This document shows, in pieces, positions 42,504 through 49,466 of a stretch of 64,000 bases of DNA. The notes under the pieces were generated by a model that saw only the letters and a program-made list of their open reading frames with translations, was not told the DNA's origin and made no database searches. The stretch covers positions 3,038,001 to 3,102,000 of the forward strand of contig NZ_PHQX01000001.1 in assembly GCF_002803515.1 (NCBI RefSeq), in the 5' to 3' direction. The translations under genes and the position numbers were made by a program. Positions within the stretch are counted from its first letter, which is position 1. Each line of letters starts with the position of its first letter. The DNA comes from Stenotrophomonas lactitubi. GTDB taxonomy: Bacteria; Pseudomonadota; Gammaproteobacteria; Xanthomonadales; Xanthomonadaceae.

Positions 42504-42719
42504 ATGTCCAAACCTGTCCTAAAAACCGCACCACAGGTGCGAGAGGAACTTGACCGGAAGGGCATCTCTATCGCCGAGTTCGCCCGCACCCACAACCTCG
42601 ACCAGCGCGCCACGTGGCTGGTGCTGTCCGGTCGCAACAAGGGTCGCCGCGGCGAAGCGCACAAGGCCGCTGTAGTGCTGGGCATCAAGGCCGGCACCAT
42701 CGATCCCGCGTCGAACTGA
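42504..42719 (+). CDS. Small DNA-binding protein, Cro/BcepMu-gp16-like
   Basis: This 71-residue protein starts MSKPVLKTAPQVREELDRKGISIAEFARTHNLDQRATWLVLSGRNKGRRGEAHKAAVVLGIKAG. The helix-turn-helix is about residues 20-45. It resembles the phage-associated BcepMu gp16 family and stands where Cro/Apl/Cox proteins lie. It probably antagonises the repressor and starts the early rightward operon. The ATG at 42504 is preferred over 42444. Confidence 0.78.
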   Translation: MSKPVLKTAPQVREELDRKGISIAEFARTHNLDQRATWLVLSGRNKGRRGEAHKAAVVLGIKAGTIDPASN

Positions 42720-42728
42720 GGGCCGGTC

Positions 42729-43055
42729 ATGTCGTCGCACGGTGCACGCAAGAAGGTGGTCTTTCGCTGCGATTTCTGCCACTCCCCCCTGGTCAAGCGC
42801 ACTAGCCACCTGAGCCATGACCATCTGCGCCATGACTCGTTCAATTGCACGAATCCGGTCTGTTCTGCTGCCTTCACAGGGCACACGGAGTTGACCGGCG
42901 TAGCCAGTCCCAGCGGCCTGCCCCACGCACTGCCTACGGACCTTCCCCCTAGCCCCGCATACGCACGCGAGATCGCGCAGCGCGCACACCGCCTGCAGCT
43001 GTGCGGCAGCCAGCCCGATCTGCTGGACGCACTGCCACTCCCGGCCGACCACTAA
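42729..43055 (+). CDS. ogr: Ogr/Delta-like zinc-finger late activator
   Basis: This 108-residue protein has FRCDFCHSPLVKRTSHLSHDHLRHDSFNCTNPVCSAAFTGHTEL. The two Cys pairs, RTS and CSAAF match the P2 Ogr pattern (CxxC, RTS, CxNxxCSATF). Ogr proteins contact RNA polymerase alpha at late promoters. P2 places ogr after D; here it is in the early operon behind the Cro-like gene. The C-terminal extension (about 40 residues) is not part of P2 Ogr. Confidence 0.82.
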   Translation: MSSHGARKKVVFRCDFCHSPLVKRTSHLSHDHLRHDSFNCTNPVCSAAFTGHTELTGVASPSGLPHALPTDLPPSPAYAREIAQRAHRLQLCGSQPDLLDALPLPADH

Positions 43056-43066
43056 GGAAACCAACC

Positions 43067-43387
43067 ATGGCTGTTCTTGAACTGGCGATGCTCTCGCCAA
43101 TGGCGAAGCTTTGCCTGCAATCCACCATCCGCTACGGCGGCTTGGTGGTTGGCGCTCGCGGCTATACCGGCCTGCAGGCCGAGGCCGGCGACGCCTTCAC
43201 CGCCAAGCCAGTGTGGCAGTTGATGGCCCTGGGCCTGGTGCGTTGCGCCCCCCGCAATGACCGCCTGCTGGAAGCGACTGATCGCGGTATCGAGTTGAAC
43301 GACTGCGGCGTGGTCGAGATCAAGAACCCGCCCGAGGGGCTGGGCCTGATCGACGCCGAGACCGACCAAGGCGAGGCCACCCCATGA
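43067..43387 (+). CDS. Hypothetical early prophage protein
   Basis: This 106-residue protein starts MAVLELAMLSPMAKLCLQSTIRYGGLVVGARGYTG with an AAGGAAA site. It is possibly a winged-helix-like fold (TAKPVWQLMALGLVRCAPRNDRLLEATDRG), but I do not recognise the family. It overlaps the next gene by four bases, so it belongs to the early operon. Confidence 0.65.
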   Translation: MAVLELAMLSPMAKLCLQSTIRYGGLVVGARGYTGLQAEAGDAFTAKPVWQLMALGLVRCAPRNDRLLEATDRGIELNDCGVVEIKNPPEGLGLIDAETDQGEATP

Positions 43388-43602
43388 GCCAGCGCGACGC
43401 ATGGTCGACCGCACAGGTGCCCTTCCTCGTCCCCGGCCCTGCCGGATACGTGCCTACCGATCCTGCCAAGAAGGCAGAAGACGCCGCCACGTTGGCCGCG
43501 CGGGTAGCCGCGTTCCGCAAGGCAGGCGGCAAGGTCGAAGTCATCACCGAACCCACCTACCGCCCGCAGAAAAGCAGCAAGCGCCGCAGCGCGAAGGCCT
43601 GA
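43384..43602 (+). CDS. Hypothetical early prophage protein
   Basis: This 72-residue protein starts MSQRDAWSTAQVPFLVPGPAGYVPTDPAKKAEDAATLAARVAAFRKAGGKVEVIT. It has a basic C-terminus (RPQKSSKRRSAKA). No domain is recognised. It is overlapped by its upstream neighbour and lies eight bases before the replication gene. Confidence 0.62.
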   Translation: MSQRDAWSTAQVPFLVPGPAGYVPTDPAKKAEDAATLAARVAAFRKAGGKVEVITEPTYRPQKSSKRRSAKA

Positions 43603-43609
43603 ACCGATC

Positions 43610-46312
43610 ATGCAAGAAGACATCCGCCAGCAAGTTCTGCAGCGCATCGAGCGGGACTACGGCCTCAAGCACCGTCCCAGCACGGAATACATGCGCGGCG
43701 GCAAGTGCCCTGCCTGTGGTCAGAGGGAGCTTTACACCAGCTTCCAGAATCCGTGGGTGCTGCGTTGTGGCCGCCAGGCAAAGTGCGGGCATGAGGTCAG
43801 CGTCAAGGATGTCTACGACGATCTGTTCGATGACTGGTCAAAGCGCCACGAACGCACGGAGACGGCGCCGCACGCTGCGGCGGACGCCTACCTGCGGTAC
43901 TCGCGCGGCTTCGATCTGACCGCGCTCCGTGGCCTCTACACGCAGGAGAGCTACTTCGACCGCAAGTCCAGGGAAGGCACCGCGACGGTACGGTTCCCGC
44001 TGACCAAGGGCGGCTATTGGGAGCGCCTGATCGACCGCGCTCACCGCTTCGGTAAGCAGAAAGCGCGCTTCATGCCGGGCCAGAGCTATGCGGGCGCCTG
44101 GTGGATCGCCCCCGCTGCGGCCGACATGCTGCCGACCGCGCGTGAGGTCTGGATCACCGAGGGCATCTTCGACGCTATCTCGCTCCTGCAGCATGGCATT
44201 GCGGCTGCATCCGGTATGTCCAGCAACGGCTATCCCGAGGAATCGCTGCGCGCCCTGCGCGACCAGCGCGGCGGCAAGCTGCCGGTGCTGGTATGGGCCT
44301 ACGACAACGAGCCAACCGCACGTGATTACGTGCGCAAGCATGCCCGCCGGGCCGAGTCGCTGGGCTTCAAGAGCCGTGCAGCACTGATCCCGCAGAAGCC
44401 AGGGAAAAAGACCGACTGGAACGACCTGCATCTGCGCGCGTCGACCACCAACGACGCCGACGCACGCCAGGCTCAGTGGGACGCCGACATCGCGGAGGCG
44501 CGCTATCACGGCGACGTGCTGCTGGCGAAGTCCGCCATCGAGAAGGGCCTGCTGATGTATGCCCACACGCAGCGCCGCGAGTTCCACCTTGAACACCGCT
44601 CGCGCCTGTTCTGGTTCAGCTTCGATAGCGTGAAGTTCGACAAGCTGTGCCAAGAGCGCGCCAAACGCAAGGAAGACCCGGACGAGGAACTCGACGCCGA
44701 CGAGGCCGAGAAGATCCGCCGCGCCTGCTGCAGCGTGGAAGAAATCGCCAACTGCTATCCAGAGGCGCTCTACTTCCAGAGCCATGAGGTTACCGACGAA
44801 AGCTGGTACTTCTTCCGCGTCAGCTTCCCGCACGATGCGCCGCCCGTAAAGGGCACCTTTACCGGTGCGCAGGTCGCAAGCGCCAGCGAGTTCAAGAAGC
44901 GCCTCATCAGCATGGCGCAGGGTGCGGTGTTCACCGGCACCGGCCACCAGCTGGATTGCATCATCCGCGACGTGCTGTATGACATCACCAAGGTCCAGAC
45001 CATCGACTTCGTGGGCTACAGCGAGGATCACAAGTCCTACATCCTGGGCGACGTGGCGGTGCGCGACGGCGAACTGAGCCTCGCCAATGCCGAGGACTAC
45101 TTCGAGTTCAAGAACCTGCGTGTCAAATCCACGCAGAAGTCGATCCGACTGGACATTCAGCGCGACCCCGAAAAGCAGCGCAATGACTGGCTGGCGTGGC
45201 TGTGGATGTGCTTCGGCACCCACGGCATGATCGCGCTCACGTTCTGGTTCGGCTCGCTGTACGCCAACCAGATCCGCAGCGCGCACAAGTCGTTCCCCTT
45301 CTTGGAAGCGACGGGCGAGGCCGGCGCCGGCAAGACCACGCTGCTGACCTTCCTGTGGAAGCTACTCGGCCGCAGTGATTACGAAGGCTTCGACCCGGCG
45401 AAGTCATCCAAGGCCGGCCGCGCCCGCGCCATGGGCCAGATTTCCGGTATGCCGGTGGTACTGCTGGAAGCCGACCGCAGCGATGCCGATCGCTCGCACG
45501 CCAAGTCGTTTGAATGGGATGAACTGAAGGACTACTACGGCGGCGGCACCCTCGCCACGCGCGGCGTGCGCAATGGCGGCAACGACACCTACGAGCCCCC
45601 TTTCCGGGGCACCATCGTCATCAGCCAGAACGCCGCCGTGGACGCCAGCGAGGCGATCCTGACGCGTATCGTCAAGCTGCACTTCCGCAAGCCGCAGGTC
45701 ACCACTGAAAGCCGCATCGCGGCCGACAACCTCAACGCCCTGCAGGTGGAGGAACTGAGCCACTTCCTGATCCGCGCCGTCCGCGCCGAAAGCCAGGTCA
45801 TGGAGAAGTTCGGCGAGCGCGTGCGCTTCTACGAGGGCAAGCTGCGCGAGCGCGGCGAGCTGCGCATGGAGCGCGTCATCAAGAACCATGCGCAGATGCT
45901 GGCGCTGTTCGACGCCCTGCGCCTGGTCATGGAGATCCCCGAGGAAATGGTGGTCGCCACGCGCGAAGCGCTGGTTGCGGCCGCACTGGAGCGCCAGAGC
46001 GCGGTCAGCGCCGATAACGCCCTGGTCACTGAGTTCTGGGAGGTCTACGAGTATCTGGAAACCACCAACGGCGGCCTGCCGGCGGTGAACCACTCGCGCG
46101 ATGCATCGCGGATCGCCATCAACCTCAACGAGTTCGCCGCCAAGGCAGCGCACCATTCGCAGCAGCTGGCAGACCTCAAGGTGCTGCGCACGCTGCTGCG
46201 TGACTCGCGCCGGCACAAGTGCCTGGACACGAACGTAGCCGTGAACAGCGCTATCCGTCAGGGCACCATGGGCGCCGCCGCCACGGTCAAATGCTGGGTG
46301 TTCAAGGTATGA
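43610..46312 (+). CDS. Primase-helicase replication protein
   Basis: This 900-residue protein has a primase zinc ribbon (CPACGQRELY...VLRCGRQAKCGHE, about residues 25-65) and a Toprim-like motif (WITEGIFDAISLLQHG, near 185). The C-terminal helicase/ATPase has Walker A GEAGAGKTTLLTF near 570, then VVLLEADRSD and TIVISQNA. This combines primase and helicase as in P4 alpha-type replicators. It replaces the rolling-circle nickase gpA that P2 uses; I see no gpA-like two-Tyr motif in the window. It is the largest early gene. Confidence 0.87.
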   Translation: MQEDIRQQVLQRIERDYGLKHRPSTEYMRGGKCPACGQRELYTSFQNPWVLRCGRQAKCGHEVSVKDVYDDLFDDWSKRHERTETAPHAAADAYLRYSRGFDLTALRGLYTQESYFDRKSREGTATVRFPLTKGGYWERLIDRAHRFGKQKARFMPGQSYAGAWWIAPAAADMLPTAREVWITEGIFDAISLLQHGIAAASGMSSNGYPEESLRALRDQRGGKLPVLVWAYDNEPTARDYVRKHARRAESLGFKSRAALIPQKPGKKTDWNDLHLRASTTNDADARQAQWDADIAEARYHGDVLLAKSAIEKGLLMYAHTQRREFHLEHRSRLFWFSFDSVKFDKLCQERAKRKEDPDEELDADEAEKIRRACCSVEEIANCYPEALYFQSHEVTDESWYFFRVSFPHDAPPVKGTFTGAQVASASEFKKRLISMAQGAVFTGTGHQLDCIIRDVLYDITKVQTIDFVGYSEDHKSYILGDVAVRDGELSLANAEDYFEFKNLRVKSTQKSIRLDIQRDPEKQRNDWLAWLWMCFGTHGMIALTFWFGSLYANQIRSAHKSFPFLEATGEAGAGKTTLLTFLWKLLGRSDYEGFDPAKSSKAGRARAMGQISGMPVVLLEADRSDADRSHAKSFEWDELKDYYGGGTLATRGVRNGGNDTYEPPFRGTIVISQNAAVDASEAILTRIVKLHFRKPQVTTESRIAADNLNALQVEELSHFLIRAVRAESQVMEKFGERVRFYEGKLRERGELRMERVIKNHAQMLALFDALRLVMEIPEEMVVATREALVAAALERQSAVSADNALVTEFWEVYEYLETTNGGLPAVNHSRDASRIAINLNEFAAKAAHHSQQLADLKVLRTLLRDSRRHKCLDTNVAVNSAIRQGTMGAAATVKCWVFKV

Positions 46313-46362
46313 ACACCCTAGCCGTTCGCCAATCCCCAACGCCTGCGCGCCAGGCCCATCGG

Positions 46363-46665
46363 TCAGGCAGCGCTCGCGTGCAGCTGCACGCCGAGGGCAC
46401 GCGTCACCTTGAGGATGGTGGCAAAGTCCGGGCTGCGCTCGCCGGACAGGGCGCGGTACAGGCTTTCGCGCGACACACCCGCGTCGCGGGCAACCTTGCT
46501 CATGCCCTGGGCGCGGGCAATATCGCCGAGCGCCTTGGCGATGAATGCAGAGTCGCCATCGCTTTCGGCAATGCACGCGTCCAGATACGCGGCCATTTCC
46601 TTGGGGGTACGGAGGTGTTCGGCGACGTCGAACGCTTCCAGCTGAATCTTCTTCTTGGCTGCCAT
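46363..46665 (-). CDS. HigA-like antitoxin (addiction-module antidote)
   Basis: This 100-residue protein starts MAAKKKIQLEAFDVAEHLRTPKEMAAYLDACIAESDGDSAFIAKALGDIARAQGMSKVARDAGVSRESLYRALSGERSPDFATILKVTRALGVQL. The XRE helix-turn-helix is in the C-terminal half. The N-terminal DVAEHLRTPKEMAAYLDA is typical of the putative addiction-module antidote family. It lies 75 bases downstream of its toxin gene, the HigBA order. Confidence 0.9.
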   Translation of the reverse strand: MAAKKKIQLEAFDVAEHLRTPKEMAAYLDACIAESDGDSAFIAKALGDIARAQGMSKVARDAGVSRESLYRALSGERSPDFATILKVTRALGVQLHASAA

Positions 46666-46740
46666 GACTGTGTTACTCCGTTTGCTTCGTTGTTCCGTGA
46701 CTTTGTTGTTGCATTGCTTCGTGTTGCTCTTGCCCGCCCC

Positions 46741-47028
46741 TCAGAGGGAGCGGGCCAACTTCTTCGCTTTCTCGATATCTCGCTGCTGGGAGCCCTTGTC
46801 ACCGCCGACCAGCAGGATCACCAGTTCGTTTCCGCGCTGCGTGTAGTACACCCGGTAACCCGGACCCACATCGATCCGCAATTCCGATACGCCGCCGGTC
46901 AGGTTCCGGTGGTCGCCGGGATTGCCCTCACCCAAGCGGCGGATACGGGCCAGAATTCGGGCGCGTCCGACCACGTCTTTAAGGGCGTCGAGCCATGCTT
47001 TGAATTCGGGGTGGGTCGTCGTTTCCAT
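46741..47028 (-). CDS. RelE/HigB-type toxin of a type II module
   Basis: This 95-residue protein starts METTTHPEFKAWLDALKDVVGRARILARIRRLGEGNPGDHRNLTGGVSELRIDVGPGYRVYYTQRGNELVILLVGGDKGSQQRDIEKAKKLARSL. It is the standard RelE-superfamily addiction-module killer pattern (GVSELRIDVGPGYRVYY). It probably cleaves ribosome-bound mRNA. Two inverted repeats upstream fit autoregulation. It would stabilise the prophage. Confidence 0.9.
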   Translation of the reverse strand: METTTHPEFKAWLDALKDVVGRARILARIRRLGEGNPGDHRNLTGGVSELRIDVGPGYRVYYTQRGNELVILLVGGDKGSQQRDIEKAKKLARSL

Positions 47029-47037
47029 GGAAACTAC

Positions 47038-47088
47038 TGTAGCCCAACGGCTACACATGGTCAAGAACTTTGTAGCCCTACGGCTACG
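47038..47088. promoter_or_regulatory. Paired operators of the toxin-antitoxin locus
   Basis: TGTAGCC-CAAC-GGCTACA (47038-47055) and GTAGCC-CTAC-GGCTAC (47072-47087) are inverted repeats with the same arms. Their centres are 33 bases apart, about three DNA turns, directly upstream of the toxin gene. They are likely sites for the antitoxin or the complex. Confidence 0.7.
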
Positions 47089-47200
47089 GGCCAATCGGCG
47101 CCAAATGCGCGCCTTGAATCATTCACCCAATGCTTGACACCTGCAAAAAACGAGGGCAAAGTCCGCTGCAAGGAGACTCAAAACTCCGAGATCACAGCGG

Positions 47201-47231
47201 AAACCGCGCCCGTCAGCATTGCGGTTTTTTT
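47201..47231 (+). terminator. Intrinsic terminator right of the toxin-antitoxin locus
   Basis: AAACCGC (47201-47207) pairs with GCGGTTT (47221-47227), followed by five more T. It is read rightward and may be the terminator of the early/replication operon, separated from it by the oppositely oriented toxin-antitoxin locus. The 47029-47410 gap otherwise holds the operators, short repeated GAGAC/CTCAAAAC strings and no convincing gene. Confidence 0.6.
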
Positions 47232-47397
47232 GCGCCTGAAATTCAAGCGCACCGACGTCTTCTGCGTCGGGAGGGCGGCAGCTATACAACACCCGCAAGG
47301 GGAAATCTGCCCGCCGGTCTGTGATCCGGTTTTGAGCCTCCCGACACCCTCGGAGCGACGACTCAAAACGTCTCCCCGAGGTTCCAACTCGATCACA

Positions 47398-47409
47398 GGA
47401 GACGTCTCC
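47398..47409. promoter_or_regulatory. 12-bp palindrome covering a ribosome-binding site
   Basis: GGAGACGTCTCC is a perfect palindrome. Its AGGAGA half is the ribosome-binding site of the ATG at 47411, eight bases on. A partial second copy (ACGTCTCC) lies about 30 bases upstream. It could be an operator or a translational lock. Confidence 0.45.
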
Positions 47410-47410
47410 G

Positions 47411-47650
47411 ATGTCGCACGACACCCAAGTTGCGCCTGCTCATGCTGCGCGCCAGCTCGCACACTTTTTCGGCCAGATCGCCGACACCACCGAATGGAAC
47501 CACGCCTGCTGGCAGGGTCTCTTTGCGCGCCTGCTCGGCGCGGGGAAGACGCCGGCAGAGTTGACGCTGGGCGAGATCCAGAACGCCGTCGACCAAGTAA
47601 AGGCCCGGTGGGCAGATTGCCAGGACGCCGGCCCGAGGGCGCTGTCATGA
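47411..47650 (+). CDS. Hypothetical prophage protein
   Basis: This 79-residue protein starts MSHDTQVAPAHAARQLAHFFGQIADTTEWNHACWQGLFARLLGAGKTPAELTLGEIQNAVDQVKARW. It is mostly helical and acidic. No family is recognised. It is the first of a chain of small genes leading to the integrase, and its stop overlaps the next start. Confidence 0.65.
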   Translation: MSHDTQVAPAHAARQLAHFFGQIADTTEWNHACWQGLFARLLGAGKTPAELTLGEIQNAVDQVKARWADCQDAGPRALS

Positions 47651-47919
47651 GCGCACACACCCGCAACGGCACCCGCACGGCGGCGGACGTGGTGAACAGC
47701 ATCCACTTCGTGGTGCACGAAAACGACATCGACCGTCTCTGGCAGGCCCAGCAAGCCGTTGACCTGCTCGCGCTGCTCGATACCGATCAGCCCTCCCCCA
47801 TCACTCTCGACCACATCGCCGCAGTCGCGGCGTACGTGGCGGAGGATCTGCGCCACGTGCTGGGCAATGCCCACCGGGCCGACCAGCTGCCAGCCGTAGA
47901 CCTGGCGGACACCCTGTAA
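47647..47919 (+). CDS. Hypothetical prophage protein
   Basis: This 90-residue protein starts MSAHTRNGTRTAADVVNSIHFVVHENDIDRLWQAQQAVDLLALL. The ATG at 47647 overlaps the previous stop (ATGA). The frame is open far upstream, but that part is the reverse of the toxin-antitoxin genes and is not coding. Helical, function unknown. Confidence 0.65.
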   Translation: MSAHTRNGTRTAADVVNSIHFVVHENDIDRLWQAQQAVDLLALLDTDQPSPITLDHIAAVAAYVAEDLRHVLGNAHRADQLPAVDLADTL

Positions 47920-47989
47920 GAACGGGTCCGGCCGGTGGCGCGCCAACGCCACCGCTGGGCCTTCCCTCCACGACGCTCGGAGAAGAGCC

Positions 47990-48397
47990 ATGTACCAGCA
48001 AACTGAGTCATCCCCAGCCGCCGCATGTTCGCAGAGGGCCGACACCGGACCCGCCGCGCAGGCTACCACGCAGCCGGAATTCACCACGGCAGCCGACAAC
48101 AAGGCGGTGCTGCAGTTCACCATCAGCCCCGATGAGATCATCGTGACCGCGATTCTCGCCATGGGGTCGACGCGGTGCATCGAGCAGCGCTGGAAGCGCC
48201 GGACCCGCAGCAGTTTTCTGCTGGCTGCAGGGCCGGTACTTTGGGAAATGGAGAAGGATTCCATCGGCCACGACCTGGCCGACTTCCTCGACCGTGCCGG
48301 CGTGCCCCTGGCCATCGCCAACATGCTGCCTCGGCCAGCCAGTACCGCCGCGTCCGCGGCGATCGCTGCCGCAGCGCAGGAGGTGGCCAATGTTTGA
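47990..48397 (+). CDS. Hypothetical prophage protein
   Basis: This 135-residue protein starts MYQQTESSPAAACSQRADTGPAAQATTQPEFTTAADNKAVLQFTISPDEIIVTAILAMGSTRCIEQRWKRRTRSSF with a GGAGAAG site. The N-terminus is of low complexity. The C-terminal helix is Ala-rich. No family is recognised. The next gene starts eight bases before its stop. Confidence 0.62.
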   Translation: MYQQTESSPAAACSQRADTGPAAQATTQPEFTTAADNKAVLQFTISPDEIIVTAILAMGSTRCIEQRWKRRTRSSFLLAAGPVLWEMEKDSIGHDLADFLDRAGVPLAIANMLPRPASTAASAAIAAAAQEVANV

Positions 48398-48770
48398 GAG
48401 CAAGCCATGCCGATGCGCACGGTGCGAGACGACACCCGCCAACGCCCGCCATTGGGTCAAGCACCTGACGGAGCAGGCCGAGTACGCAGCAGAACTACCA
48501 CCCTACGAGCGCGTGGTGGGCCTGCATCAAGCCCAGCAGGCACTGGCGGCCGTGCTGACCGCGCGCACCTCGCCTGCACCCCAGCCGCTTTCTGGCCGGG
48601 AGGTTCTGACGGCTGCGGTGATCGCTGCGGTGAAGCGTCATCGCTCCCTGGTGCACTCGCCTCACAGTGTCTATGCAGCGGAACTGGCCGCTGCGAGCCA
48701 ACAGGTCGACGCCGCTTTGGCGGCACTGACTGCCCACGACTTCGATGCCGGCGAGGTGGTCACCGTATGA
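48390..48770 (+). CDS. Hypothetical prophage protein with Cys-rich N-terminus
   Basis: This 126-residue protein starts MFESKPCRCARCETTPANARHWVKHLTEQAEYAAELPPYERVVGLHQAQQALAAVLTA. The CRCARC at the N-terminus could bind a metal with a nearby His. The rest is helical. A GGAGG site supports the ATG at 48390. The stop overlaps the next start. Confidence 0.62.
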   Translation: MFESKPCRCARCETTPANARHWVKHLTEQAEYAAELPPYERVVGLHQAQQALAAVLTARTSPAPQPLSGREVLTAAVIAAVKRHRSLVHSPHSVYAAELAAASQQVDAALAALTAHDFDAGEVVTV

Positions 48771-49045
48771 AGTACCTCACGACCCAACGGCAGATCGCGG
48801 CGCCGTGGCCGATGCCCAGCTGCAGGGCTGGGCATACGGCACGACTGATGGAAGACCGCCGCAGAGCCGATGCCGGCGGCGGCCATTTCATCGAATGCCA
48901 ATGCGGCCGCACCCACAAGCACCCCAGCGCACATCTGGCCCTGCAGGAGTGGACCCGCCTGTACGGGCGCGCGACACCGGTAGCGTCCCCAGCCAACAAC
49001 GTGGTCCAGCTGGGGCTGGGCCTGGGCGACAGAAGCACCGGGTAA
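48767..49045 (+). CDS. Hypothetical prophage protein, possible zinc binder
   Basis: This 92-residue protein starts MKYLTTQRQIAAPWPMPSCRAGHTARLMEDRRRADAGGGHFIECQCGRTHKHPSAHLALQEWTRLYG. CxxxH and CxCxxxHxH form a plausible zinc site. Starts and stops overlap its neighbours (ATGA, TAATG), suggesting coupled translation. Confidence 0.62.
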   Translation: MKYLTTQRQIAAPWPMPSCRAGHTARLMEDRRRADAGGGHFIECQCGRTHKHPSAHLALQEWTRLYGRATPVASPANNVVQLGLGLGDRSTG

Positions 49046-49248
49046 TGGACGACGCCATGGAGCAGCACCGGCGGGCCTGCGAGGCCCGCCACTGGATCAG
49101 GCAGGGCTACAACAGCGGCAGATGGGTGGACGAACTGATTACCCGGATTGCGGGTAAACGTGGCGCCGCTGCCGCTGAAGCCCTACGGGAAGAAATGCGC
49201 CGGCAGTGGTTACGCAGGCGCGAGTGGATGGAGGCGTCCGAGCTTTGA
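49045..49248 (+). CDS. Small hypothetical prophage protein
   Basis: This 67-residue basic helical protein starts MDDAMEQHRRACEARHWIRQGYNSGRWVDELITRIAGKRGAAAAEALREEMRRQWLRRREWMEASEL. It resembles small proteins often found before phage integrases, but I cannot name a family. The start overlaps the previous stop by one base. Confidence 0.62.
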   Translation: MDDAMEQHRRACEARHWIRQGYNSGRWVDELITRIAGKRGAAAAEALREEMRRQWLRRREWMEASEL

Positions 49249-49466
49249 GCAGCCGCATTGTGCAATTCAACGCCCTGCAGGAACTATGCGCCCCGCACGG
49301 CCCACCGCCCCGCGCGGCGACGGTCCGACGCTGGGCAGAACGGCAGGGCATCCGGTACAAGTACGACCGCCACGGCGGGATCTGGACCACCCTCGACGCG
49401 CTGAACGCCGCGCTGGGGCTGGTCGAACCGCTCCAGCACGAAGTACGGGAAGAGGACAACATCTGA
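49245..49466 (+). CDS. DUF4224 / excisionase-like protein
   Basis: This 73-residue protein has a TTG start that overlaps the previous stop. The core (FNALQELCAPHGPPPRAATVRRWAERQGIRYKYDRHGGIWTTLDALNAALGL) is a winged-helix-like DUF4224 pattern. The family typically sits immediately before tyrosine integrases and is a good excisionase candidate. The stop overlaps the integrase ATG by one base. Confidence 0.7.
   Translation: MSSRIVQFNALQELCAPHGPPPRAATVRRWAERQGIRYKYDRHGGIWTTLDALNAALGLVEPLQHEVREEDNI

Noticed and set aside
46219..47646. The long N-terminal extension of the 47647 frame
   Set aside because: It runs through the reverse strand of the toxin-antitoxin genes; the real start is the coupled ATG at 47647.
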